Assembly: GCA_964461295.1 (NCBI GenBank)
Contig: CAYWTX010000226.1
Location: 1 to 16,549, forward strand
Reading direction: 5' to 3'
DNA length: 16,549 bases
DNA from: CAYWTX01 sp964461295
GTDB taxonomy: Bacteria; Planctomycetota; Phycisphaerae; SM23-33
Shown here: positions 1-7,498 of the stretch, piece by piece
Position numbering within the stretch: the first letter of the stretch is position 1
How the letters are laid out: each line of letters begins with the position of its first letter
Made by a program: the position numbers and the translations under genes
Notes under the pieces: model-generated
What the model was told of the DNA's origin: nothing
What the model saw: the letters and a program-made list of their open reading frames with translations, nothing else
Databases searched by the model: none

Positions 1-2733
1 CGCCCGCGCCAGCAGCCCCAGTCCGAAATCCGCCCCCGCCGGACCCATCGCCTCCAGTGCCCCCAGCGCATCGTCAGCCTTCAGCAGCCCACTTCTCAAC
101 GCCACCCGCAGGTTCTCCAGGTACTCCCGCCGCCGCTCGATCACGGCCGGGTGGTCCGGCCAAGCCTGCACCGCCCGCCACACGTGGCACAGCCCAGCCG
201 GAAAGCCCCGCTGCCCGTGGGCGGCGAGCAGTCCCGCGGCCGCTTGACGCATCCGCGCCTCGCGGCGCAGCCAGTCGTCGCGCCGCTCCGCCGGCACGCT
301 CGCCAGGTTCAGGTGCCGCCAGAGCGACGGCGACCGCAGGCCCGCCACCATCGCGTTGAAGTGCCCCTCCAGTGTGAGCGTTTCCGAATCGGCGTTGAAC
401 TCCACGCAGGGGCGCCAATCGCTGTTGACCGCCCCCGCCGGCAGCCAGCGCCGCAGGTCCTCACCGTCGCCGACGTACCAGCTCAGCAGGTCCACGCCAT
501 CGAGCACGTGCATGTACGCCACGCTCTGCCGCACGGCCGGCACCGCCAACTCCGCGTCAATCGCCACCGGGTCGAACCGCTGCGGCCCCGCCGAACCCAC
601 CAGGTACATCAGCACATACGGCCGGGTCACGGGGAACCATATGGTCACGTGCGGGAAGACCTCGGTGAATGTCCGCAGGATGGCGTTGAAACTCGCCGGC
701 GGGTCGCCCTGTAGGTGCAGCTTGGTCACGAACAGCCCGCCGTCGCTGAGGCGGGCCATCCCGGCCGCGAAGTGCTCGCGAGTGAACAGCGGGGCGCTGG
801 ACGTCGTCGAGTGCACGTTGGAGTCGTTGAGGATGATGTCGTAGCGCCGGCGGACGCACTTCACGTAGTTCCGGGCGTCCATGTACACGATGCGAACCTT
901 CTCGTGCAGGCGCGGGCCGAGGTTCACGTCCGAAAAATGTCCGAACGCCATGTCGACGACCTCGGGCGCGATCTCCACGCAGTCGATCCGCTCGATGCCG
1001 TGACGCGAGAGACACTCCACCGTCTCGCCGGCGCCGAAGCCGATCGTCAGCGCCGACTTCGCCCGCCCGTGCAGCAGCGCCGCCAAGTGGCCCAGGCTCT
1101 TGGCGGCCGAGCGATGCACCCCGTCGCCCGCCATCGGGATGTTGTCCACCGACATGACCCGGCTGCCGTCGGGCATGCGGCTGACGGCCACAGTGGCCGT
1201 CGCGCCCTCCGCGACGGCAACCAGCTCGCCGCCGCAGGTGGCGGCGAAGCGCTCCACGAACAAGCCGCCCCGAACCAGCAGCGCCGCGGCAACCAGCGCC
1301 AGCGCGGACGCGCCCACAACGCCGATCCGCAGCGCCCGCCCCCGCACCCCCTCCCCCATCAGCGGCCTGCCCGCTTGGGCGGCGTGGGTCCCCGGCCCCT
1401 GCCTCAGCCAACCGGCGGCCACCACAAGAGCCACGCCCACCCACGCCGTCAGCAGGCCCAGCAGCGTCGCCGTCCTCTGCACCCCCAGTGCCGGAATCAG
1501 CACCAACCCCGTCAACAGGGCGCCGCTCACACATCCAGCCGTGTTCGCGGCGTACACCTCGCCGGTGCTTCGCCCGGCCAGCCCGCGCCGCCGCGCCCAG
1601 GCCTCCAACGCCAGCGGAAAACCCACGCCCATGGCGATCGACGGCGGCAGGAACAGCACGGCGCTGTGCAGCAGCGGCAGGACGATCTTCCGCATCCCCG
1701 GCCCCTGCCAGGCCGCCCACGCCTCCGCGCCGACCGCCAGAGCCGACCAGCCCGCCAGCAGCGGACCCAGCAGCACCCCCAGCGCGCCCAGACACACCAG
1801 GCTCACCCCCAGCGCCGCGCCCGGGCTGCCCAACCGACGCGCCAACCGCCTGCCCATCGCCACCCCGATCACGTTGCCCACCAGGTACACCGTCAGCACG
1901 GCCGAGAACACGTACGTAAACGCCCCCAGCGGCAGCGCGATCGCCCTGAGCCACACCAGCTCGTATCCCAGGCTCACCAGCCCGCTGACGAAACACGCCG
2001 CCAGAACCATCGCGCCCCACTTGCCGCCTCTGCCCGGCGGCCCACCCGACTGGACGGCATGGGTCTCAGTGCCGGCCGCTTTGCTCCCGTATTCGCTTTT
2101 CCTGCTGAACCTCCACGCAACAACCGCGACGACAGCGTTCAACGCCGCCGTCACCACCACCGTCCCCCACACGCCCGCCACCGGGAGCAGCACCAGCCCG
2201 GCCAGCACGCACCCCCCCGCCGCGCCCAGCATGTTCGCCGCATACAACCCCCCCACGCGGTGCCCGGCGTGCTGGCCAGGCCCCGTAACGTACCGACCCA
2301 GCAGCGGCAGCGTTGCGCCCATCAGGAACGTCGGCGCCAGCAGCAGGGCTGCCGAGATGGCCGCCCGCACCCCCGTCAACGCCGCCGGGACCGATTCCAT
2401 CGCCCCGAACGCGGCCGCGTACGGCCACTCCGCCCCCCACAGCCCAAGCGGCACGGCCAGCGCCGACATCGCGACCGCGGCCTCGATCTTCGCGTACGTC
2501 CGCAACGGATTCACCGCGCGATCTGCCCGCCGGCCCATCCACCACGCCCCCAGCGCCAGGCCGCCCAGAAACGTCGACACCACCACGCTGCTGGCCTGCA
2601 CCGTGTTGCCCAGCGCCAGCTTCAGCAGCCGCACCCACACCACTTCGTCCATCAGCGAACATGCCCCCGACGCGGCGTACAGGAACATCAGCACGCCCGC
2701 ACCCCCGCCCGCATCGCTTCTTCGAGCTTCCAT
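1..2733 (-). CDS. Fused polytopic membrane / spermidine-synthase-like protein (3' end outside window)
   Basis: An uninterrupted minus-strand frame of 911 codons runs off the window at base 1. Residues 12-440 are strongly hydrophobic, roughly a dozen membrane segments in two halves. Each half carries the YAAN-type motif of this fusion family (YAANMLG near 164-170, YAANTAG near 394-400), indicating an internal duplication. Residues 560-720 form a spermidine-synthase-like Rossmann domain: glycine loop IGFGAGE (564-570), acidic CVEIAP (585-590), MDARNY (618-623) and YDIILNDSN (631-639) followed by LFTREHF. The first catalytic-type Asp (D637) is present, but the second Asp of the canonical D-x-x-D is Val640, so a standard polyamine substrate is doubtful. 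Residues after 720 are helical and unassigned. The start at 2733 has no Shine-Dalgarno but a TATCAT box 7 nt upstream; Met15 (2691) is the alternative. Family is clear; biochemical role is unknown. Confidence 0.85.
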   Translation of the reverse strand, partial: MEARRSDAGGGAGVLMFLYAASGACSLMDEVVWVRLLKLALGNTVQASSVVVSTFLGGLALGAWWMGRRADRAVNPLRTYAKIEAAVAMSALAVPLGLWGAEWPYAAAFGAMESVPAALTGVRAAISAALLLAPTFLMGATLPLLGRYVTGPGQHAGHRVGGLYAANMLGAAGGCVLAGLVLLPVAGVWGTVVVTAALNAVVAVVAWRFSRKSEYGSKAAGTETHAVQSGGPPGRGGKWGAMVLAACFVSGLVSLGYELVWLRAIALPLGAFTYVFSAVLTVYLVGNVIGVAMGRRLARRLGSPGAALGVSLVCLGALGVLLGPLLAGWSALAVGAEAWAAWQGPGMRKIVLPLLHSAVLFLPPSIAMGVGFPLALEAWARRRGLAGRSTGEVYAANTAGCVSGALLTGLVLIPALGVQRTATLLGLLTAWVGVALVVAAGWLRQGPGTHAAQAGRPLMGEGVRGRALRIGVVGASALALVAAALLVRGGLFVERFAATCGGELVAVAEGATATVAVSRMPDGSRVMSVDNIPMAGDGVHRSAAKSLGHLAALLHGRAKSALTIGFGAGETVECLSRHGIERIDCVEIAPEVVDMAFGHFSDVNLGPRLHEKVRIVYMDARNYVKCVRRRYDIILNDSNVHSTTSSAPLFTREHFAAGMARLSDGGLFVTKLHLQGDPPASFNAILRTFTEVFPHVTIWFPVTRPYVLMYLVGSAGPQRFDPVAIDAELAVPAVRQSVAYMHVLDGVDLLSWYVGDGEDLRRWLPAGAVNSDWRPCVEFNADSETLTLEGHFNAMVAGLRSPSLWRHLNLASVPAERRDDWLRREARMRQAAAGLLAAHGQRGFPAGLCHVWRAVQAWPDHPAVIERRREYLENLRVALRSGLLKADDALGALEAMGPAGADFGLGLLARA

Positions 2734-2740
2734 GTCCGCG

Positions 2741-2746
2741 ATGATA
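2741..2746 (-). promoter_or_regulatory. TATCAT -10-like box just before the start of the membrane/spermidine-synthase gene
   Basis: TATCAT matches the -10 consensus at five of six positions and lies exactly 7 nt upstream of the ATG at 2733, with no purine-rich ribosome site between them. A transcript from it would begin at or next to the A of the ATG, i.e. leaderless. No convincing -35 is seen at 16-18 nt. Confidence 0.4.
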
Positions 2747-2867
2747 CTCGCCAGCCGATCACGCCGGGTACCGGATACCGGGGATCAAGACCAGATTCCT
2801 CGCAGTTCGACGCTGAGCAACAAGTGGCCGTTCACCCGCATGCGTAAAGCTGTTGACAAAGCTGTCG

Positions 2868-2960
2868 GTCATCGGCCATCGGCTCTGGCCAACGGCAGGA
2901 GACTCAGGGACGCCCTTGGCTTGCCGACGCGGTCAGGCGGGCTGATGTCCGATGGCTGAC
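2868..2960. repeat. CATCGGC-type short-period repeat with inverted partner
   Basis: GTCATCGGCCATCGGC at 2868-2883 is a near-tandem of CATCGGC. GCCATCGG (2875-2882) is the exact reverse complement of CCGATGGC (2949-2956), separated by 66 bases, and the context extends to GTCA at one end and TGAC at the other. It resembles a dispersed intergenic repeat, but copy number elsewhere in the genome cannot be seen from this window. Confidence 0.4.
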
Positions 2961-3112
2961 AACGGGCAGCGGGTTTCAGTCGTTGCGGACGGCTGAGGTC
3001 CTGATCGCCCCTTCCGGGCCAAGAGGGATATGGCTGCTTCGGCGATTCCTGCGCAGGCTCGGAGAGTCACCGCTTGCGGGCCATGCTCGTGGGCCTCCGC
3101 CTCGGCGACCGA

Positions 3113-3305
3113 TCAGCCGTCAGCGCGAAGGAGACCTCCGTCGGCAAGCAAGGCGTCCGCATCGTGACTGCTTCTCACGTAGGTTCCCGCAAACACTGCC
3201 CGCAGCCCCAGTTGCAGCCCCTGCTCCCGCCACCAGGCGTTCCTGCAGGGCGAGCACCTCGTCATACGAGGCCCGCCCCAAGCCATGGCACGCCATTTCC
3301 GCCAT
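3113..3305 (-). pseudogene. Possible degraded coding fragment with a LipB-like N-terminus
   Basis: Directly downstream of the SDR gene, the minus strand reads MAEMACHGLGRASYDEVLAL followed by QERLV. This resembles the L-G-x3-Y-x2-x-L-x-L-Q start of octanoyltransferases (LipB). The following LipB sequence, including the expected EHPPV-type segment, is absent. About 10 codons on, coding character seems to move to another frame, which reads REQGLQLGLRAVFAGTYVRS. No full-length product is possible without a frame change. The LipB resemblance covers only about 20 residues and may be chance, so this is offered as a remnant rather than a gene. Confidence 0.25.
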
Positions 3306-3322
3306 CCAAGCACCTGTCGCGT

Positions 3323-4168
3323 CTACAGCCCCGGAACATACCCCTTGCCGAACCGCGTGGTCATCGGCTTGCTGAACTGGTCGCCGAAGGCCAGCCACGA
3401 CGTCGTTCCGCCGTCGGCGACGATGGTCTGGCCGACGATGTAGCGAGCGTCGTCGCTGGCAAGGAATACCACTGTCCTGGCGATGTCCAGCGGCGTGCCG
3501 GCAAACCCGCAGGGGATGTTCCTGCCGCACTCGGCTATCGACGCCTCGATCTCCGTCGGCGACATGCCGCGGTAGTGGTTCTCCACCGGCACGGCCCCCG
3601 GCGCGATGGCGTTTACCCGCACGCCCTTGGGCGCCAGCTCGATGGACAACTGCCGGGTGAAAGCGATGATTGCGCCTTTCGTCCCGGCGTAGAGGGAGTG
3701 CTCGGTGTACCCGCGGAGGCCGTGAACCGACGTCATGTTGATGATGGCGCCGCGGGAGGCCAGCAGGGCCGGCAGCGACGCCTGGGCCAGGAAGAACATT
3801 CCACCCACGTTGACTCGGTAGAGCGTGTCGAACTGCTCGGGCGTGACCTGCTCGAACGGCAGGTTCACGGTGATGCCGGCGTTGTTGACCAGCACGTCCA
3901 GCCCGCCGAGGAACTCAATCGCCTGGCGCGCCAGTTCGCGAGTCTCCTGAACGCTCTCGAGGTTCGCCCTGAAGGCCCGTGCCGTGCCGCCATCGGCGGC
4001 GATCTCGTCGACCGCCGATGCCGCCCCCGCCGCGCTGTGCGAGTAATGCAGGGCCACCGCCGCCCCTTGCCGCGCGGACTCCAGCGCGATCTCCCGACCC
4101 AGGCCCGTTCCCGAGCCGCTCACCAGTACTTTCTTTCCCGCCAACCTTCCCGCATTTGCCGCAGCCAT
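3323..4168 (-). CDS. SDR-family NAD(P)-dependent oxidoreductase
   Basis: A 281-residue classical short-chain dehydrogenase/reductase. Visible motifs in order: cofactor-binding SGSGTGLG (17-24, the G-x3-G-x-G pattern), NNAG (95-98), and the catalytic tetrad N120, S147, Y160 and K164 (Y-x3-K as YAGTK). A proline-glycine turn (IAPGAV) follows, and the C-terminal IVADGG is typical of the family. Length is normal (about 250-280). The start at 4168 is chosen over an upstream ATG (4213) because AGGAGGTG lies 5 nt before it and because the upstream ATG adds residues outside the fold. It is preceded by a decayed sugar ABC ATPase, so oxidation of a sugar or sugar alcohol is plausible; the substrate cannot be read from sequence. 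Likely cytoplasmic. Confidence 0.93.
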   Translation of the reverse strand: MAAANAGRLAGKKVLVSGSGTGLGREIALESARQGAAVALHYSHSAAGAASAVDEIAADGGTARAFRANLESVQETRELARQAIEFLGGLDVLVNNAGITVNLPFEQVTPEQFDTLYRVNVGGMFFLAQASLPALLASRGAIINMTSVHGLRGYTEHSLYAGTKGAIIAFTRQLSIELAPKGVRVNAIAPGAVPVENHYRGMSPTEIEASIAECGRNIPCGFAGTPLDIARTVVFLASDDARYIVGQTIVADGGTTSWLAFGDQFSKPMTTRFGKGYVPGL

Positions 4169-4173
4169 GGGAA

Positions 4174-4181
4174 CACCTCCT
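4174..4181 (-). promoter_or_regulatory. Strong Shine-Dalgarno deciding the SDR start
   Basis: AGGAGGTG on the minus strand ends 5 nt before the ATG at 4168. It supports translation of the SDR from Met16 of the longest frame. Confidence 0.8.
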
Positions 4182-4241
4182 GCACACGATGGTCCGGCGG
4201 ACCGCCCTGCCATGTGTCGGCCGCCGAGTCTTCGCCTGACT

Positions 4242-4560
4242 TCCCGTGGCGGCCCGTATGATCCGCTCCTCGCCGGCCTGCTCGCGGCTGAACTCGCCGC
4301 TCACCTTGCCCCGCGCCAGTACCACGATGCGGTCGCTCACTCGCGGCAGTTCCAGCAACCCAGAGGATACCACGATGATGGCCATGTCCGCGCCGGCCAA
4401 TTCGGTCCTGAGCCGGTAGACTTCGGACCTGGCCGCCACGTCGATCCCCTTGGTGGTTCATCCAGCAGCAGGACCCGCGGCCCCGCCATCACGGCGCGGG
4501 CCGGCAGCGTCTTCCGCGGGAACGCCTGATTCTGGCCATGGCTTGGCCAAAGGCAGGCGT
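4242..4560 (-). pseudogene. C-terminal remnant of an RbsA-type sugar ABC transporter ATPase, frameshifted
   Basis: Two minus-strand frames together spell the end of a ribose/xylose-type ABC ATPase. The first, up to about 4455, contains VMAGPRVLLLDEPP, i.e. the Walker B region. The second, from about 4439 down, contains SEVYRLRTELAG, then IIVVSSGLLELPRVSDRIVV and GKVSGEFSREQ, ending IIRAATG at about 4242. Loss of one base near 4453-4456 (GAACC|ACC) separates them; restoring it gives DEPTKGIDVAARSE, as in intact homologues. Upstream, the signature region (expected SGGNQQ) is degenerate, and no Walker A or N-terminal ATPase domain is present. No stop follows the normal C-terminal ATG-end motif before the SDR gene 70 bp on. 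This is a dead remnant of the transporter that probably shared an operon with the SDR. Confidence 0.8.
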
Positions 4561-4711
4561 CTGGCCGTCCAACCGAGGCGGGATCGGCCTGGTCCCTCGC
4601 CTGGCGGTCGGGGGACCGACCGTCGCCTTCGGCTGCGGGCGCGCCCTGGTTCGGCGATGCCGGAAGACGCCTCGCCGCCGCGGGGGTTAGACAGGAACAG
4701 GAGACACAACT
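4561..4711. other. Short gap between the ABC remnant and the hydrolase gene
   Basis: The gap carries no recognisable gene. Further eroded ATPase sequence may extend into it on the minus strand. The plus-strand ribosome site AGGAG of the next gene lies 8 nt before its ATG. No good promoter was identified by eye. Confidence 0.5.
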
Positions 4712-6556
4712 ATGAACTGCATCGCTGTCCTGATTGCGGGCGTTCTCGCACTCGTGACATCGGAGGTCCAGACGGGCATGGCCGCGGCGCCGGAGGAGGC
4801 GTCGCCGGAGGGGAAGGAGACGGTCATCTCCTGGCCGATGGGGCCGGACAAGCGCGGCAAGCCGCAGCCGCCGGCCAAGATTGCCTGTTGGCTGCCGGCC
4901 AGGTGCGAGTATGTGCGTGGCGTCGTCGTGGCGCATCCGATGATCGCGGACCTGGCCACCGGCCCGCGGTTCCGCCGGGCCGCGGCCGACGAGTCCCTGG
5001 GCATGGTGGTCTTCGCGCCGATGGCAACGTCGGGCAAGGAGACGATCCAGCGGCTGGACAAGCTCTTCGATGAGTGGGGACAGGCGTCCAACCATCCCGA
5101 GATTCGGGGAGCGGCGGTGTTCACGGGCGGACTGTCCGCCAGCGTGCTCTGGTCGCGCAACGTGGCCTACGGCGCACCCGACCGCGTGTTCGGGACGCTG
5201 CACGTGGCAGGCGGCAACCTTCATCAGCAGATGAACGACGAACGCAAAACGCTGGCCGGCGTGCCGTTCATCGCCATGAACGGCCAGTTCGAGACCTGCG
5301 GCCCCGAGGGCGGGATTCGCCCGCACCTGGAGTTGGAGACGCAGTGGTACCTGATGGGCGAGCAACTGCTCGAGCGCCGCGGAGCCGACGCCAACAATCT
5401 GATGAGCCTCGTGGTCGTGCCCGTCAAGGGGCACACCGCGTGGAACCAGGCCCTGGCGGCGCTGTTCCTGCGCAAGGCCGCCCAGTACCGCCTGCCGAAG
5501 GAGAAGCGCGACGGCTCGACGCCGGCCCGGTGCGTGGCGATCCGGCCCGAGGACGGCTGGCTCACCGACCGCGACGTCAAACACCCCAAGCTCGATCCGG
5601 CCCCGTACGCGAAGTACAAGGGCGACAAGAGCGAAGCCTTCTGGCATTTCGACAAGGAGATGGCGCTGGCTGTCACGCAGTACCACAAGGACGGAATCCG
5701 TCCCGGCCAGGAGCGGACGTTGTTCCGCCCGGCCGGGCTGCTTGAGGTGCTCTGGCCGCTGGGGACGCGGATGGATATCCCGTTCAAGGGGGACACGCCG
5801 GCGGAGCATGCCGCCACGATCCGCGAGTGGATCGGCAAGAAGACGGGAGCCGACCTCAATGCCGTGGCCGTTCGCTGCCTCGCGGAGGGCATGGCGGCCG
5901 GGCTGAAGAAGGACGAGAAGACCGCGACGGTGGACGAAGCCGCGTGCCGGGCGATTTGCCGGAGCGTCTGCCACGCCTACGACGACGCGTACCGCCCCAT
6001 CGACGAGGCGATCCAGCAGGCGAAGCTTGCGCCGGAGACCAAAGACATCCTGCGCGCCCACTATGCCGAGCGGATGCTCGTGCTGGCGGCGTCCAGACGT
6101 CTGAAGCCCCGCCTGCCGATCCGCGCCATCCAGGCGAGGATCGCGGCCCTGCCCGCCAGTTCGCAGCCGGCGGCGGTCCGGGCCTGGCTGGCCGACAACG
6201 GCGCGGCCGACCGAGCGGCCCTGGAGAAGACGTATGGCGTCGCGCCGTCGCCCAACTCGACGGAGGTGGAGAAGTTCATCGCCGACCTACAGAGCAAAGA
6301 CGCCAAGGCCGGTTGGGGCGCCGTGGAGGGAGCGGCCAGACTGGGCGCGCCGGTGATTCCAGAACTGGTTGGGATGATGGAACACGGCACGCCGCCGGGG
6401 GACTTCCGGGCCGCCGCAGCGCTGGGCCGCCTGGGCAAATCCGCCGAGGCGGCGCTGCCGGACCTGCGCCGGGCGACGTGGCGGGGCGATATGGCGGCCG
6501 TGCAGGCGCTGCAATCCATCGAACTGATCGAGAAAGCGGGGAAGCAAGCCCCCTGA
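4712..6556 (+). CDS. Exported alpha/beta-hydrolase-like protein with HEAT-like C-terminus
   Basis: A 614-residue protein with an N-terminal signal peptide (hydrophobic core 4-16, Ala-rich cut region near 24-27). Residues 55-260 resemble an alpha/beta hydrolase of the PHB-depolymerase/esterase type: a first strand VVVAHP (71-76), a nucleophile-elbow-like FTGGLSAS (137-144, candidate S142), IAMNGQFE (187-194) and a late strand VVVPVKGH (234-241) with candidate catalytic H241. The elbow is G-L-S-A-S, not canonical G-x-S-x-G, so activity is uncertain. Residues 310-520 are helical with no assignment. Residues 540-614 look like HEAT/ARM repeats (APVIPELVGMM, then AAALGRLGKSAEAALPDLRR). The start has AGGAG 8 nt upstream. 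Probably extracytoplasmic; substrate unknown. It appears monocistronic, with a decayed transporter upstream and a convergent gene downstream. Confidence 0.85.
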   Translation: MNCIAVLIAGVLALVTSEVQTGMAAAPEEASPEGKETVISWPMGPDKRGKPQPPAKIACWLPARCEYVRGVVVAHPMIADLATGPRFRRAAADESLGMVVFAPMATSGKETIQRLDKLFDEWGQASNHPEIRGAAVFTGGLSASVLWSRNVAYGAPDRVFGTLHVAGGNLHQQMNDERKTLAGVPFIAMNGQFETCGPEGGIRPHLELETQWYLMGEQLLERRGADANNLMSLVVVPVKGHTAWNQALAALFLRKAAQYRLPKEKRDGSTPARCVAIRPEDGWLTDRDVKHPKLDPAPYAKYKGDKSEAFWHFDKEMALAVTQYHKDGIRPGQERTLFRPAGLLEVLWPLGTRMDIPFKGDTPAEHAATIREWIGKKTGADLNAVAVRCLAEGMAAGLKKDEKTATVDEAACRAICRSVCHAYDDAYRPIDEAIQQAKLAPETKDILRAHYAERMLVLAASRRLKPRLPIRAIQARIAALPASSQPAAVRAWLADNGAADRAALEKTYGVAPSPNSTEVEKFIADLQSKDAKAGWGAVEGAARLGAPVIPELVGMMEHGTPPGDFRAAAALGRLGKSAEAALPDLRRATWRGDMAAVQALQSIELIEKAGKQAP

Positions 6557-6666
6557 GGCGGGTTCCGCCGATGCGCGGGTCGGCCCCGTCGGGCGACCCT
6601 CCGGAACGTCCAGCGCGGCGCCTGCCGCGAGGGACGGCAAGAACACAAGCGGCTCCGCGAGGTCGA

Positions 6667-6691
6667 CGCGCACGGGTGTTTGCCGTGCGCG
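6667..6691. terminator. Perfect 9-bp inverted repeat between convergent genes
   Basis: CGCGCACGG (6667-6675) and CCGTGCGCG (6683-6691) are exact reverse complements around the 7-nt loop GTGTTTG. The hairpin lies in the 206-bp gap between the stop of the plus-strand hydrolase (6556) and the stop of the minus-strand small protein (6763), a natural place for a shared transcription end. Neither side has a U-run, so classical Rho-independent termination is uncertain. Confidence 0.4.
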
Positions 6692-6762
6692 GCGAGCCCC
6701 GCGAAGCCGCGCCGCTCGTCAAGGCCCCGGCGTCGCCCGGGACCATCGGTCGAACGTGCTTG

Positions 6763-7152
6763 TTACTTCGGCTTGTCGGCGGGCTTGTCATGCCCGCCGG
6801 GCTTGTGCCCGCCGCCCGGCTTGCGGTCGGGCAGCTTGGTCATGGCGGCGATCTTCGTGGCCGTGCCCGTCTCCGGGGTGATGGAGACGTACATACCGGC
6901 CTTCAGGTCGGCAACCTTGGCGTCCTTACCGTCGATGGTGACCGCGGTCTTGTCGTCCGTGGCGACGGTGACTTCCTTGCCTTCCTTCGCGTCGCGGGCC
7001 CGCGTCATGATGACGACGTTGGCGCCATCGACCTTGACGACCTTGCCTCGCAGCCCCGCGGGATGGGCGGGCTTCTTGTCGCCTTCGGCCGCCATCGCGC
7101 AGGTCGCCAGACTCAACACGCCCAACATCGCCAGCATCTCCGCAACCTTCAT
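6763..7152 (-). CDS. Small exported beta-rich protein with Gly-His-Lys-Pro tail
   Basis: 129 residues. The signal peptide spans about 1-21 (Met-Lys start, hydrophobic LAMLGVLSLATCAMA, cleavage near AMA|AE). C18 is in a poor lipobox context, so a lipoprotein is less likely. Residues 33-105 alternate as short beta strands (GKVVKVDG, NVVIMTRA, KEVTVATDD, DLKAGMYVSITP), resembling the small OB/beta domains of DUF5666-type exported proteins. The tail 108-129 is rich in Pro, Gly, His and Lys (GGGHKPGGHDKP), which could bind metal or carbohydrate; this is speculative. AAGGAG lies 5 nt before the ATG. The coding pattern and signal peptide make it a believable gene. Function unknown. Confidence 0.8.
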   Translation of the reverse strand: MKVAEMLAMLGVLSLATCAMAAEGDKKPAHPAGLRGKVVKVDGANVVIMTRARDAKEGKEVTVATDDKTAVTIDGKDAKVADLKAGMYVSITPETGTATKIAAMTKLPDRKPGGGHKPGGHDKPADKPK

Positions 7153-7498
7153 AGCATCTCCTTCGTCGCTCTACTCGAGCTCTTGTTCCGGCGGGGCGGG
7201 GATGCGACCATCGCAACCCCGTGCAGCCGTGATCTACTGCCTCAGACCCAGCCCGGCGCACGACCGAGGGGGGTTCATATGGTTGCCGCTGTCGGGCCGG
7301 TGGTTTATCGGAAACCGGCAATGTGGCGGGCGGGTGGCGCGGCGCCGCGACTTGTCCTCAAGGCGAATGCCCGGGGCGCGGCCTTGCCGACTGTGGCCGG
7401 GATCCCTCGGCCGGAACCTCGGCATTGGCGATTCGCGGCCGGGCGTGTATGCTCCCGTGCCTGTACGTGCGAACGGACCCTCTTCACCGCGAGGCGAC
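7153..7498. other. Divergent intergenic region
   Basis: 346 bases between the small exported protein gene (minus) and the glycosidase gene (plus). It should hold promoters for both. Only the plus-strand promoter at 7425-7453 is convincing. For the minus gene I see its ribosome site (7158-7163) but no clear -35/-10 pair. No small gene is supported. Confidence 0.6.
7425..7453 (+). promoter_or_regulatory. Sigma70-type promoter of the glycosidase gene
   Basis: TTGGCG (7425-7430) and TATGCT (7448-7453) are separated by exactly 17 bases. The predicted transcript would start near 7460, leaving about 39 nt of leader before the ATG at 7499. Confidence 0.55.

Larger units (their letters stand above)
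2734..3322. other. Intergenic stretch with short repeats and a possible gene remnant
   Basis: No convincing intact gene occupies these 589 bases. Visible structure: a direct repeat AAAGCTGT at 2846-2853 and 2858-2865; a CATCGGC-type short-period run at 2868-2883; an inverted partner CCGATGGC at 2949-2956 matching GCCATCGG at 2875-2882; and a possible decayed coding piece at 3113-3305 (separate entry). The overlapping plus-strand frames look like GC-driven shadows. Confidence 0.6.

Noticed and set aside
557..2020. 487-codon minus-strand frame beginning MGRDGSGG
   Set aside because: Gly/Arg/Ala-rich shadow of the fused membrane/spermidine-synthase gene, which runs in another minus-strand frame with clear motifs.
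715..2959. Long plus-strand frames of 710 and 619 codons
   Set aside because: His/Arg/Gln/Pro-rich or Ala/Pro/Ser-rich antisense shadows of the 1-2733 gene in high-GC DNA, with no family motif.
4337..6061. 574-codon minus-strand frame opposite the exported hydrolase
   Set aside because: Most of it is an antisense shadow. Only its last part (below about 4560) carries real ABC ATPase sequence, and that is reported as a pseudogene.
6680..7498. Extension of the glycosidase frame upstream to 6680
   Set aside because: The extra 273 codons overlap the antisense gene and the promoter region and lack fold features. The ATG at 7499 follows a promoter and a GAGG site.
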